From positions 1-23,169 of IMG/VR virus record IMGVR_UViG_3300027791_000142: 23,169 nucleotides of DNA. One strand, 5' to 3'. The DNA comes from a virus. Below, piece after piece: positions 15,844 through 23,169 of this stretch; positions within the stretch are counted from its first letter, which is position 1; every line of letters begins with the position of its first letter. The notes beneath the pieces were generated by a model that was given only the letters and a program-made list of their open reading frames with translations, was not told the origin of the DNA and searched no databases. The position numbers and the translations under genes are program-made.

Positions 15844-17532
15844 ATGGCAGGTGCAATAATAGAAGTAAAATATTTTAACACGTTTTTATTAAAACAGGTA
15901 AATAATTCTAACGATCCAATATGGAACGGGTCGTTTGGTATTCCGGAGTCTGTTAATGGAGGTTATCCTATTGTACCGAGCCCAGCATCATCCCCTAATC
16001 AATGGGTTATTGAAGAATCCAGAATAAGAGGCGGTTATAATAATACTAATGTTGATTACGGAGCTAAAGCTTATATAGTTGAAGATGAGCCAAGATCAGG
16101 TAGCAGACCTAATTCTTTAATATACTCTGGTGTATTTAATTCTAGAACGGGTATTAACCAAACAAATGTTTTTTCTGTTGCTGAAGATATAACTAAAACA
16201 GCGGACCCAGCTAATGGCTCAATACAAAAATTATATGCTGAAGATACTAATTTAACTATATTTCAAGAGTTAAAAGTAAGTAGAGCCTTAATAGACAAAG
16301 ATGCTATATATTCTGCGGAAGGAGGGGGATCAGTTACTTCAAGCAATTTAGTTATAGGCGTAATACAACCTTACACGGGAGAATATGGAATATCTAAAAA
16401 TCCTGAAAGTTTTGCTGTTTATGGCTATAGAAAATATTTTTCAGATGTAAACAACAATGTGATGCTGCGGCTTTCTAAAGATGGCTTAACAGAAATATCT
16501 AGCTACGGCATGAAAGATTTTTTTAGAGACAAGCTGAGTGGAATTTCAAATAACTTTACTACAGGCAAAGCAATAGGCGGGTATGATATATACAATAGCG
16601 AATATGTTGTTTCGTTGCAAAAAGAAAATAGTGGATTTGAAACTATTAATTTTGATGAAAAAGCTCAAGGGTGGGTAAGTAGGTTTTCTTACGATCCAGA
16701 TCAAATGTTTAGTTTAAGAAATAATTTTTATACTATAAAAACAATTAGCGGCGACGCGCAGCTTTGGAGGCATTATGACAATAGTGTTGCAAGAAGTAGT
16801 TTTTACAATAGAACAGGCGCTAATGCCGCAAGTAATATTACTTTTATTTTTAACCCAAATCCTACTAATTCAAAATCATTTCAAACAATAGCATATGAAG
16901 GCAGCAGCGGCTGGCAAGTTGATAGTTTTGTTTCCGATGCAACAGGTAGAACATTAAATGTAAACGGCATTAGCTATAATAATGTTAATGACTCTACTGC
17001 TCAAATAACCAGCTATGGTGAAGGAGAGTATGTTTTAACAGAGGGATCAGGTACTAGTTTATCTGCAACCATAAGTAACACCGTAAGTTTAAACACAGCG
17101 ACTTTTATTGGATCTGCAGTAGTAGATTCAATTATTAGCGGTATTGGAGTTGGGCCTGGAATTACAGTAATATCATATAATTCAACAACTGGCGCTCTTG
17201 TTACTTCCGGAAGCATTAATATAGCTTCAGGCACTTTATTAACATTTAATGGCTATGTATCTAGTCAAAATTACAATACTGTGCTAGGCACTAATTCCCC
17301 AGCTTTAAACAGATATTACGCTGGATTTACTAGAAAAGAAAATAAATATACTGCTAATATAATAAATAATACTTCAGCTTCAACAGGAGAAGTATTATTC
17401 GGAAATGCGATAAGTGGTATTAAAGGATTTTATAGTACTGTAAAATTATCTACAGACTTAACAACAGATGTAGGCGGAGAAAAAACTTTATTTTCAGCTG
17501 AAAGTGTGTACACAATGAATAATGGATATTAA
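15844..17532 (+). CDS. Beta-rich tail protein, possibly the C-terminal half of a split muzzle
   Basis: A 562-residue structural protein, mostly beta-strand. The central section has YDIYNSEYVVSLQ and then QGWVSRFSYDPDQMFSLRNN (residues about 275-294), followed by aromatic and Trp-rich elements such as LWRHYDN and SSFYNR. I recall a similar GWxSxxSYxPDxM-FxLxNxFY pattern from the C-terminal part of muzzle or nozzle-region proteins in Bacteroidota phages, where it may form propeller-like or strand-rich repeats. Residues about 400-470 are a Thr/Ser/Gly-rich insert resembling inserts in the preceding 1734-residue protein. The start is ATG behind an A/T-only leader, 33 bp after the previous stop. 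It could be a tail nozzle component, a receptor-proximal protein or a muzzle partner. The structural role is fairly secure from context; the precise one is not. Confidence 0.6.
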   Translation: MAGAIIEVKYFNTFLLKQVNNSNDPIWNGSFGIPESVNGGYPIVPSPASSPNQWVIEESRIRGGYNNTNVDYGAKAYIVEDEPRSGSRPNSLIYSGVFNSRTGINQTNVFSVAEDITKTADPANGSIQKLYAEDTNLTIFQELKVSRALIDKDAIYSAEGGGSVTSSNLVIGVIQPYTGEYGISKNPESFAVYGYRKYFSDVNNNVMLRLSKDGLTEISSYGMKDFFRDKLSGISNNFTTGKAIGGYDIYNSEYVVSLQKENSGFETINFDEKAQGWVSRFSYDPDQMFSLRNNFYTIKTISGDAQLWRHYDNSVARSSFYNRTGANAASNITFIFNPNPTNSKSFQTIAYEGSSGWQVDSFVSDATGRTLNVNGISYNNVNDSTAQITSYGEGEYVLTEGSGTSLSATISNTVSLNTATFIGSAVVDSIISGIGVGPGITVISYNSTTGALVTSGSINIASGTLLTFNGYVSSQNYNTVLGTNSPALNRYYAGFTRKENKYTANIINNTSASTGEVLFGNAISGIKGFYSTVKLSTDLTTDVGGEKTLFSAESVYTMNNGY

Positions 17533-17544
17533 AAATAAAAAAAT

Positions 17545-18186
17545 ATGGGACCAGCAGCAATAATAGGAGGCGGCCTTTCGATAGTAAGCGGTGTTATGGG
17601 AATGTTTGGAGCCAAAAAAAGAGAAAGAGAAGCACGTAAAGAACGTAAGCGACTTCAAGGCAAGCTAAATAGCTTAGAGGCTAATAGACAAGAAATTGTT
17701 AATCCTTATCAAGATTTAAGTAGCATGGTAAGTAATCCTTTTGCTACTTTATCTGTAGCTACAGGCGCTGCTGAAATGCAAATAGAAGAAGCAGATATAT
17801 CTTTAGCTAATACTTTAGACACATTAAGAGCAACTGGAGCAAGCGCAGGAGGTGCTACAGCCTTGGCGCAAGCCGCATTACAAAGTAAAAAAGGAGTTGC
17901 AGCTAGTATTGAAATGCAGGAAAAACAAAATGAAGATAAGCGAGCTCAAGGCGAAAAACAAAAACAAAATCAGCTAATGTCAGAGGCTCAAAGAGTCCAA
18001 CAAGGTGAAGCTTATGAGTTTGGATTACGAGAAAAAAGAGAAATGCAAGAACTAGATAGAACATCAGCTATGTTAGGAGCCTCTAAGCAAGCGGAAGCGC
18101 AGGCTGGAATGGATGCAACAGGAGCTTTAACAGGCGCTTTAGGAACTTTAGGCGGTATGGCCGCAACACCAGGATTTTTTAAATAA
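17545..18186 (+). CDS. Small internal virion / ejected protein (T7 gp14-like in build)
   Basis: A 213-residue protein with a hydrophobic Gly/Ile-rich N-terminal segment, PAAIIGGGLSIVSGVMGMFG (residues 3-22). A strongly basic helix (AKKREREARKERKR) follows, then a long Ala/Gln/Glu-rich coiled-coil-prone body, and a Gly/Ala-rich C-terminus (TGALTGALGTLGGMAA). This build matches small podoviral internal proteins such as T7 gp14, which leave the virion and enter the host outer membrane during DNA ejection; the similarity is in composition and position, not a recognised alignment. It follows the tail genes by 12 bp and precedes two more likely virion proteins. A tail-associated membrane protein or a class II holin is less likely, because only one clear hydrophobic segment precedes the long helical body. 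Confidence 0.6.
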   Translation: MGPAAIIGGGLSIVSGVMGMFGAKKREREARKERKRLQGKLNSLEANRQEIVNPYQDLSSMVSNPFATLSVATGAAEMQIEEADISLANTLDTLRATGASAGGATALAQAALQSKKGVAASIEMQEKQNEDKRAQGEKQKQNQLMSEAQRVQQGEAYEFGLREKREMQELDRTSAMLGASKQAEAQAGMDATGALTGALGTLGGMAATPGFFK

Positions 18187-18192
18187 TTATAG

Positions 18193-19338
18193 ATGGAAAA
18201 CAAAAATGCATATCAAAACCTTTATTTAAAGCAATTTAATCAAAGCGACGCAATAGCTTATAATAAACAATTTGTAGCTAATACAAACGACTATAATTTT
18301 CAACTTTTAGATAATGCTTATAGAAATGCAGGAAAAATATATGCACAAATAAAAATTGCTATTGAAACAAACAAATGCGAATCAGAGCATTGTGCTGTAG
18401 AATTGGCTCAAATAAAACAGTTGGAAGAAGCGCCTCAAGCTTCTTTAGACTTTTTAACTTCTCTTTTAGCAGAGTTAAGCGTAACTGAAGAGCCTAGCTT
18501 TGATCCCAACAATAATTATAAATATACTGTTGCTAATAGCTTAATGAACGGTAGGCCTGGGTTTTCAAAAACCGATGGTTACAATGCTTATTTAGATTTA
18601 CTACCTGACGGATCTCAGCAAATAGTTTTTACGGGGCCTGCTTTTAAAACTACAATAGAAGACCCTTTTGCTTTTGAAATTTTAGAAGTTGATGACCCTC
18701 TAATTATAAATAATTCCTCATTAAATGCTTTAATAGATTCAGATACCTCTCTTGTTGTTTCGACTCCGGATATAGGCTCAGACATGCAAAGACTCTTAAC
18801 TGAAGTTGGATTGTTTGATTTAGACTCTATAGGGGAAGATAAAAAACTAAAAGCCAGTGCTAAAATAAGCGAGGAGTTTGTGCTAAAAAACCCCGACGGA
18901 AGTTTTGATTACGAGATTATAGACATTGGAAACGGCCAAGGCAAAAACGTGCTTAGGTATGATTTAGAAAAAATTGACAAAAAGGTTACTCCATTTATAA
19001 ACGCTGAAGTAGCTGGTTTAATGAGCTCTGAGCAAGACGCGATTGCTGCATGGAATGTTTACATAGCTAAAAGCACAAGTGTTGAAGAAGACGATCAAAT
19101 GGTTCAAGACGCTAATTCTGGAAACGAATACTGGAGTTATGAATTAGATCTTCCATTACAGCAAGACAAAAAAGTTTTATTTGAAATAAAATACAAAGAA
19201 TACTTTATGAATAATTATTTAAAACAATTTACAACTAATCAAATGCCTACGGTTAAAGAAGATGCAGTGGTTTTTGATTTAGAAGAAGCTAAAAAAGCAA
19301 AGGCTCAAAAATTTTTAGATGATAACGACTTAAATTAA
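18193..19338 (+). CDS. Acidic virion or cargo protein, function unknown
   Basis: A 381-residue acidic protein that I do not recognise. The N-terminal 100 residues are helical, with Asn/Gln-rich surfaces and a pair of cysteines (C43 and C48 in NKCESEHC). The middle is mixed, with YNAYLDLLPDGSQQIVFTGP, and Asp/Glu-rich linkers are frequent. The C-terminal segment is again helical and ends in charged repeats (EEAKKAKAQKFLDDNDLN). No membrane segment or catalytic motif is visible. It sits 6 bp after the gp14-like gene and 5 bp before the giant gene, so it is very likely co-transcribed with them and part of the internal or ejected protein set. A tail or neck accessory protein is an alternative. 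Confidence is high that it is a gene, low for its role. Confidence 0.7.
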   Translation: MENKNAYQNLYLKQFNQSDAIAYNKQFVANTNDYNFQLLDNAYRNAGKIYAQIKIAIETNKCESEHCAVELAQIKQLEEAPQASLDFLTSLLAELSVTEEPSFDPNNNYKYTVANSLMNGRPGFSKTDGYNAYLDLLPDGSQQIVFTGPAFKTTIEDPFAFEILEVDDPLIINNSSLNALIDSDTSLVVSTPDIGSDMQRLLTEVGLFDLDSIGEDKKLKASAKISEEFVLKNPDGSFDYEIIDIGNGQGKNVLRYDLEKIDKKVTPFINAEVAGLMSSEQDAIAAWNVYIAKSTSVEEDDQMVQDANSGNEYWSYELDLPLQQDKKVLFEIKYKEYFMNNYLKQFTTNQMPTVKEDAVVFDLEEAKKAKAQKFLDDNDLN

Positions 19339-19343
19339 ATTAA

Positions 19344-22300
19344 ATGAACGAATTACAAGCATACGTAGATTCACTACCTTCCATGTTAAGTGAAGAGGAA
19401 AAAAAGAAACTTGTTAAGCAGTGGAAAATAGATAATAAATGGGGCGAAGAAAAGCCTGAGCCAGTAGGAACTGGTACCGTTCTTAAATCTGAAAACATAA
19501 CTTACGGAGGAGAAGCTGTGGAAAAAGTTCTTGAAGCAGTAAAGACGGAGGGCGATGCAGCGGGTGCAGGTGTGGAGCCAGTGAAAGCAGAAGCACCAGT
19601 AGATTCTACGGAGTTAGCATTGGAAGATGGTTCATCGGAATTAACTATAAAGGAAGAGCTTGACAAAAAAAAAGATATAGCTACAATGTCGTTTGGGGAA
19701 AAGCTTTTAATTGATTTAAGAAAAGGTAGCACGACTCTTGGTGAAATGATAGCTTCTGTTCCCGAAACATTATATGACATTTTTGCTTTACCTCAAAACA
19801 TTTTAGCTAAAGCAACAGGTTTAAATATAGAAGCTAGTTCTAAAAAATTCAAAGAAGACAATAGTCTTGGCAATCCAGTATTAGAGTTCTACGAAGCTGA
19901 AAGCGCAAAACTTCAGGAATCACAGGACATATACAATAAAGCAAATTACGATCATCAAAGTATTTACAAGAATTTTCAAGAAGGTAATTACTCAGATGGG
20001 TTTAAGCAATTGGCTAGTGGGTTAACTGAAAGCGCTCCTATAAGTATGTCCATAATGATCGGTGGGTCTGCTGTTAGTACGGGAAAATTAGCAGCTGGTA
20101 GTACAGTAGCTTTTGCTGGTCCTGAAATAAAAGAACAACGCGAAAAAAATCCTGGACAATCAGAAGCCGAAAGCATAATAAAAGGATTAGGGTTAGCGGG
20201 TGCTGAAAGCGTTTTTAGCTCTATAGGTACCGGAACAGTTGGTAAAGTATATAAAGATATACTTTTAAAAGAAGGTAAAGAAGAAGGTATTAAAATTTTT
20301 AGACAAGGTCTTATTGACATGTATAGGTCTGCTTTAACTAAATATGGAGCCCCGGCTTCTATGTTAGGCGAAGGTGTTGAAGAAGTTGCTACTACTATTA
20401 CTCAAAATATGATAAATGGAATCCCCGCATTTGAAAATGTAGCCGATTCTTTTATACAAGGTGTTGGTGGTGGGGTAACTTACGGAGCTCCTATAAACAC
20501 GGCGCAAGCTGTAAAAGCTGTTAAATCAGGTATAACTAATTCTAAAATAAATAGCGAATTAGGTAATTCAAATTATAACAGTATTGCCGACGCTTTTAAC
20601 GTTGAAACAAGCACATCATCTACGGAAATAAATATATCTCAAATAGCTGGATCTCAACAAGCTATTGATGCTAAAGTTGATAAGCAAGTAGAAGCTGGTG
20701 AAATAACTGCAGATCAAGCTAACGATATTAAGTTAAGAGCTAGAGAAGTTCAAGGATCTGTAAATAGATTAAAACCTTTAGGTATTAGCATAGAAAATCA
20801 ACCAGCTTTAGTTGATTTAATGATTGAACAAAAAAATCTAAAAAACACTATAAAGCAAGTAGATAATTCTAGTTTAACAAAAGCAGAATCAGAAAGACTA
20901 ACTGAAATAGATAAAGAATTAAGTGATATAGTTGTAGCAGATAAAACTGAAAAAGTAGAAAAAGGCGCTAGAGTTATAGCTGATCAATTAAACGTTGGTT
21001 TTGAAACTTTTGAAAACGAAGCTGACATGGCTTCCGCTATAGAAACTTTAAAAGAACAAGGCGGCAAGGTAGATACTAAAAACTCTCAAGACTATGGTAG
21101 TTTTGTTGTTATGCCTGACGGTAAAAAAATTGTAATTTTAAACAAAGAATCTGCAGCTGAAGACAATGTAATGGACACGGCTGGGCACGAAACTGGTCAT
21201 ATTTTAATATATGAATCTGTAAAAAATAATCCAGAAGCTGCAATAGCTTTAGGTACTTCTCTTTTAGAAGAGCTAAAAAATAGTAAAGATATTACATTCA
21301 CAAACTCTAAGTTCTTAGATAGATTTAACCAGTACGTTGAAGATACAGATATATCCAAAGCAGATACTATGGAAGAGGTTTTAACTCTTGCTAGTGAAGG
21401 CTTAGCTAATGGTGATATTGTTTTTAATGAAAAAGCTACAACTAAGATAGGTGATTTTATACGTAGAGCTTTAAGCGCTATAGGCTTAAATGTTAAGTTT
21501 AAAACTGGAAAAGACGTATTAAACTTTGTTAGAGATTACAATAAAAGTATACAAAAAGGTAAAGGTCTTTCTAAAGGTCTTGAAAAAGCAGCTACAAAAG
21601 GAGCTGAAGTAAATATAAAAGTTCCAACGGAAATTGAAACTGAAATTGAATCAGACGATGCTAAAGCTAGCAAAAAAACGGTAGAGCCTTTAGAGCAAGC
21701 TGCTAGAAACAAGGAGTTAGTGCAAAAAGCTAAAGACGGAGATATTATAGCTGGCCAAAATTTAGTTGATGAAAATTCTGGTTTAATATTAGATTTATTA
21801 AAGTTTAATCCAGACGTAACTAAAGACAGTGGGGTTGACGCCGACGCATTACTTCAAGCTGTTAAAGATGCGGCTACACCTGGGTTAGCTAATTTAGTTT
21901 TTCCAGGTAGATATAGAGAAGAAAGTGATACTAAAAGAACAGGCGCCACTTCTCTTCTTAATGAATACAAAGAGTCTTCAGGAGAAGTTAGCACGTTTTT
22001 AGGACGTCTTAAACAAAGACAAGCTGAAATATACACAGCAGCAGGGCTTGACCCAAATAAATACAATATAGAAAGCCTTGATACCGCAGAAGCTAAACAA
22101 ATAACTAACGAAGAAACAGAAGAAACTTCGGAGCCTTCTAATGAAGCTTCTACTAATCAAATAGATGTAACAACATTTGGGCCAGCTAAAAATAAAAAAG
22201 TTGCTTTAGAAAAAATAATTAAAATAGAAAAAGGCGAAAGACTTAATTTTAAAACTTTAAATAATAAATATTTTAATGAAGTATCTGAAGAAATATTTGG

Positions 22301-23169
22301 AATTGATGGAAAAAAAGTAAGAGGAAATGTATCGCTAAATTATGGCAACTCTAAAAAAACAGATTACTCAGAGGCTAACGCTTTGCAAAATATATTTAAA
22401 AACAGCGAAAACGTTAGAAGCCTTGTAAAAACAATGCCTCCTTATAATGTTGCTACTAAAGAAGCCACAATAAATGAGCAAGGCGAATCTATTGATGTTT
22501 CAAGAGATACTTATGGCAGGGCTCTTGGCATTAATCCTACAGTTTTAAAAACATTTTATCAAAAAGTAAATCGCTCAATACCCGGTATATCTAACCCTAA
22601 AGGAAGAAGCTTAGGTAAATCAACTCAAACAGATGTATTTGAATTAAAGCCTGAATTTAGAGGAAATGTAGATAACGACGTTATAACTGAGCTACAATCT
22701 TCGGTTGGCGTTAATAAAGGGGAATTAAGCGTTCCTATCAAAGGGCCTGCAAGAACTGAGTTTGGAAGCGTTTTAACGGGCTTGTCTAAAATGTATGTGG
22801 ATAACGTTATAAACACTATTGGACGCTCTAAACTAGACTCTAAACAAGCTAAGGCTGACCTAGCAGCCGGCAAGTCAAAATCAATGGCTAGTAAGCGTAT
22901 AGAAACAGAAGCCGATATGCCTTCTGATTTAGTAGCTAAGTTTCAAGAAATTTCTATTTTAAAAAACAAAAAGCAATTAGCTTCTAATCTTAAGTTTAGT
23001 TCACCTCCAATAAATGAATCTAATAGAGTAGCACAGCAAAAAGCAATGCAAAAAGCTGTTGTTAAACATAAATTAGATACAGCTACTATTGAAGCCGGTA
23101 TGATGGGTAGTGGTGGTAAGCAGACTTTTTATGGAGTTAAAGGTGGTAAAATGTACTCGTCTGCAAAGC
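19344..23169 (+). CDS. Giant multidomain internal virion (polyvalent-type) protein with HExxH peptidase motif, 3' end cut by the window
   Basis: An open frame of at least 1275 codons running past the right edge, starting at ATG 5 bp after the previous stop. In order: a charged N-terminus with an Ala/Glu/Val-rich linker (about residues 70-105); a Gly/Ala/Ser-rich, mildly hydrophobic segment around 228-258 (APISMSIMIGGSAV); long helical, Gln/Lys/Glu-rich stretches; a zincin-like motif AGHETGH with H615, E616 and H619, and a possible glutamate ligand downstream in MEEVLTLASEG (676-686); then a stretch at about 788-905 resembling sigma-factor region 2 (LVQKAKDGD); then a mixed-fold region to the edge. 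Large ejected proteins with fused peptidase domains are known in phages (T7 gp15/gp16-type internal proteins, and the polyvalent proteins described by Aravind and colleagues). The role here, protecting or preparing incoming DNA or digesting a host target, is inference. Confidence 0.8.
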   Translation, partial: MNELQAYVDSLPSMLSEEEKKKLVKQWKIDNKWGEEKPEPVGTGTVLKSENITYGGEAVEKVLEAVKTEGDAAGAGVEPVKAEAPVDSTELALEDGSSELTIKEELDKKKDIATMSFGEKLLIDLRKGSTTLGEMIASVPETLYDIFALPQNILAKATGLNIEASSKKFKEDNSLGNPVLEFYEAESAKLQESQDIYNKANYDHQSIYKNFQEGNYSDGFKQLASGLTESAPISMSIMIGGSAVSTGKLAAGSTVAFAGPEIKEQREKNPGQSEAESIIKGLGLAGAESVFSSIGTGTVGKVYKDILLKEGKEEGIKIFRQGLIDMYRSALTKYGAPASMLGEGVEEVATTITQNMINGIPAFENVADSFIQGVGGGVTYGAPINTAQAVKAVKSGITNSKINSELGNSNYNSIADAFNVETSTSSTEINISQIAGSQQAIDAKVDKQVEAGEITADQANDIKLRAREVQGSVNRLKPLGISIENQPALVDLMIEQKNLKNTIKQVDNSSLTKAESERLTEIDKELSDIVVADKTEKVEKGARVIADQLNVGFETFENEADMASAIETLKEQGGKVDTKNSQDYGSFVVMPDGKKIVILNKESAAEDNVMDTAGHETGHILIYESVKNNPEAAIALGTSLLEELKNSKDITFTNSKFLDRFNQYVEDTDISKADTMEEVLTLASEGLANGDIVFNEKATTKIGDFIRRALSAIGLNVKFKTGKDVLNFVRDYNKSIQKGKGLSKGLEKAATKGAEVNIKVPTEIETEIESDDAKASKKTVEPLEQAARNKELVQKAKDGDIIAGQNLVDENSGLILDLLKFNPDVTKDSGVDADALLQAVKDAATPGLANLVFPGRYREESDTKRTGATSLLNEYKESSGEVSTFLGRLKQRQAEIYTAAGLDPNKYNIESLDTAEAKQITNEETEETSEPSNEASTNQIDVTTFGPAKNKKVALEKIIKIEKGERLNFKTLNNKYFNEVSEEIFGIDGKKVRGNVSLNYGNSKKTDYSEANALQNIFKNSENVRSLVKTMPPYNVATKEATINEQGESIDVSRDTYGRALGINPTVLKTFYQKVNRSIPGISNPKGRSLGKSTQTDVFELKPEFRGNVDNDVITELQSSVGVNKGELSVPIKGPARTEFGSVLTGLSKMYVDNVINTIGRSKLDSKQAKADLAAGKSKSMASKRIETEADMPSDLVAKFQEISILKNKKQLASNLKFSSPPINESNRVAQQKAMQKAVVKHKLDTATIEAGMMGSGGKQTFYGVKGGKMYSSAK

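Noticed and set aside
17545-18186. Holin reading of the 213-residue protein because of its hydrophobic N-terminus.
   Set aside because: It has one clear hydrophobic segment followed by a long charged coiled-coil body, it sits within virion genes, and no endolysin is adjacent. An internal virion protein fits better.
19502-20320. Minus-strand open frames of 92 and 110 codons opposite the giant gene.
   Set aside because: The translations are Ser/Pro-rich antisense readings of Gly/Ala/Glu-rich coding sequence, with no leader, and the + strand frame is open for over 3.8 kb.
21640-21670. Short tandem-like GAAATTGAAACTGAAATTGAA in the giant gene.
   Set aside because: Only about two imperfect units encoding an acidic linker; too short to call a repeat or regulatory array.

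Overview
This window is one strand-consistent virion-morphogenesis module of a tailed DNA phage. All twelve complete genes, plus one gene running off the right edge, lie on the + strand and are packed with 0-90 bp gaps. Gene order is packaging (possible small terminase, large terminase), portal, putative scaffold, major capsid protein, a capsid-module protein of unknown role, two ring/adaptor-type neck proteins, a very large muzzle (stabilization)-type tail protein, a second tail protein, then three likely ejected or cargo proteins, the last with a zinc-metallopeptidase motif.

Gene order, protein sizes (TerL 737 aa, portal 795 aa, capsid 496 aa, muzzle-like 1734 aa) and sequence features of the ring and muzzle proteins suggest a short-tailed phage related to crAss-like phages (Crassvirales), probably a marine or environmental lineage rather than a gut one. 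This assignment rests on recall of family features and no search was run. The DNA is AT-rich, and almost no gene has a Shine-Dalgarno sequence. Starts instead follow A/T-only leaders, which is typical of Bacteroidota, so a flavobacterial-type host is inferred.

Layout: 1-2487 packaging; 2488-7600 portal, scaffold, capsid, closed by a strong hairpin terminator; 7601-8571 a single gene insulated by terminators on both sides; 8572-17532 neck and tail; 17545-23169 internal or ejected proteins. The last gene (19344 to the edge, at least 1275 codons) is incomplete. No stretch over 100 bp lacks a gene. I see no tRNA, CRISPR array, integrase, insertion sequence, lysis gene or minus-strand gene.

The most notable points are: a multidomain last protein with HExxH and a sigma-region-2-like stretch; a GC-rich patch inside the terminase ATPase domain; a related beta-rich insert appearing in both the muzzle-like protein and its neighbour; and a muzzle function that may be split over two genes.
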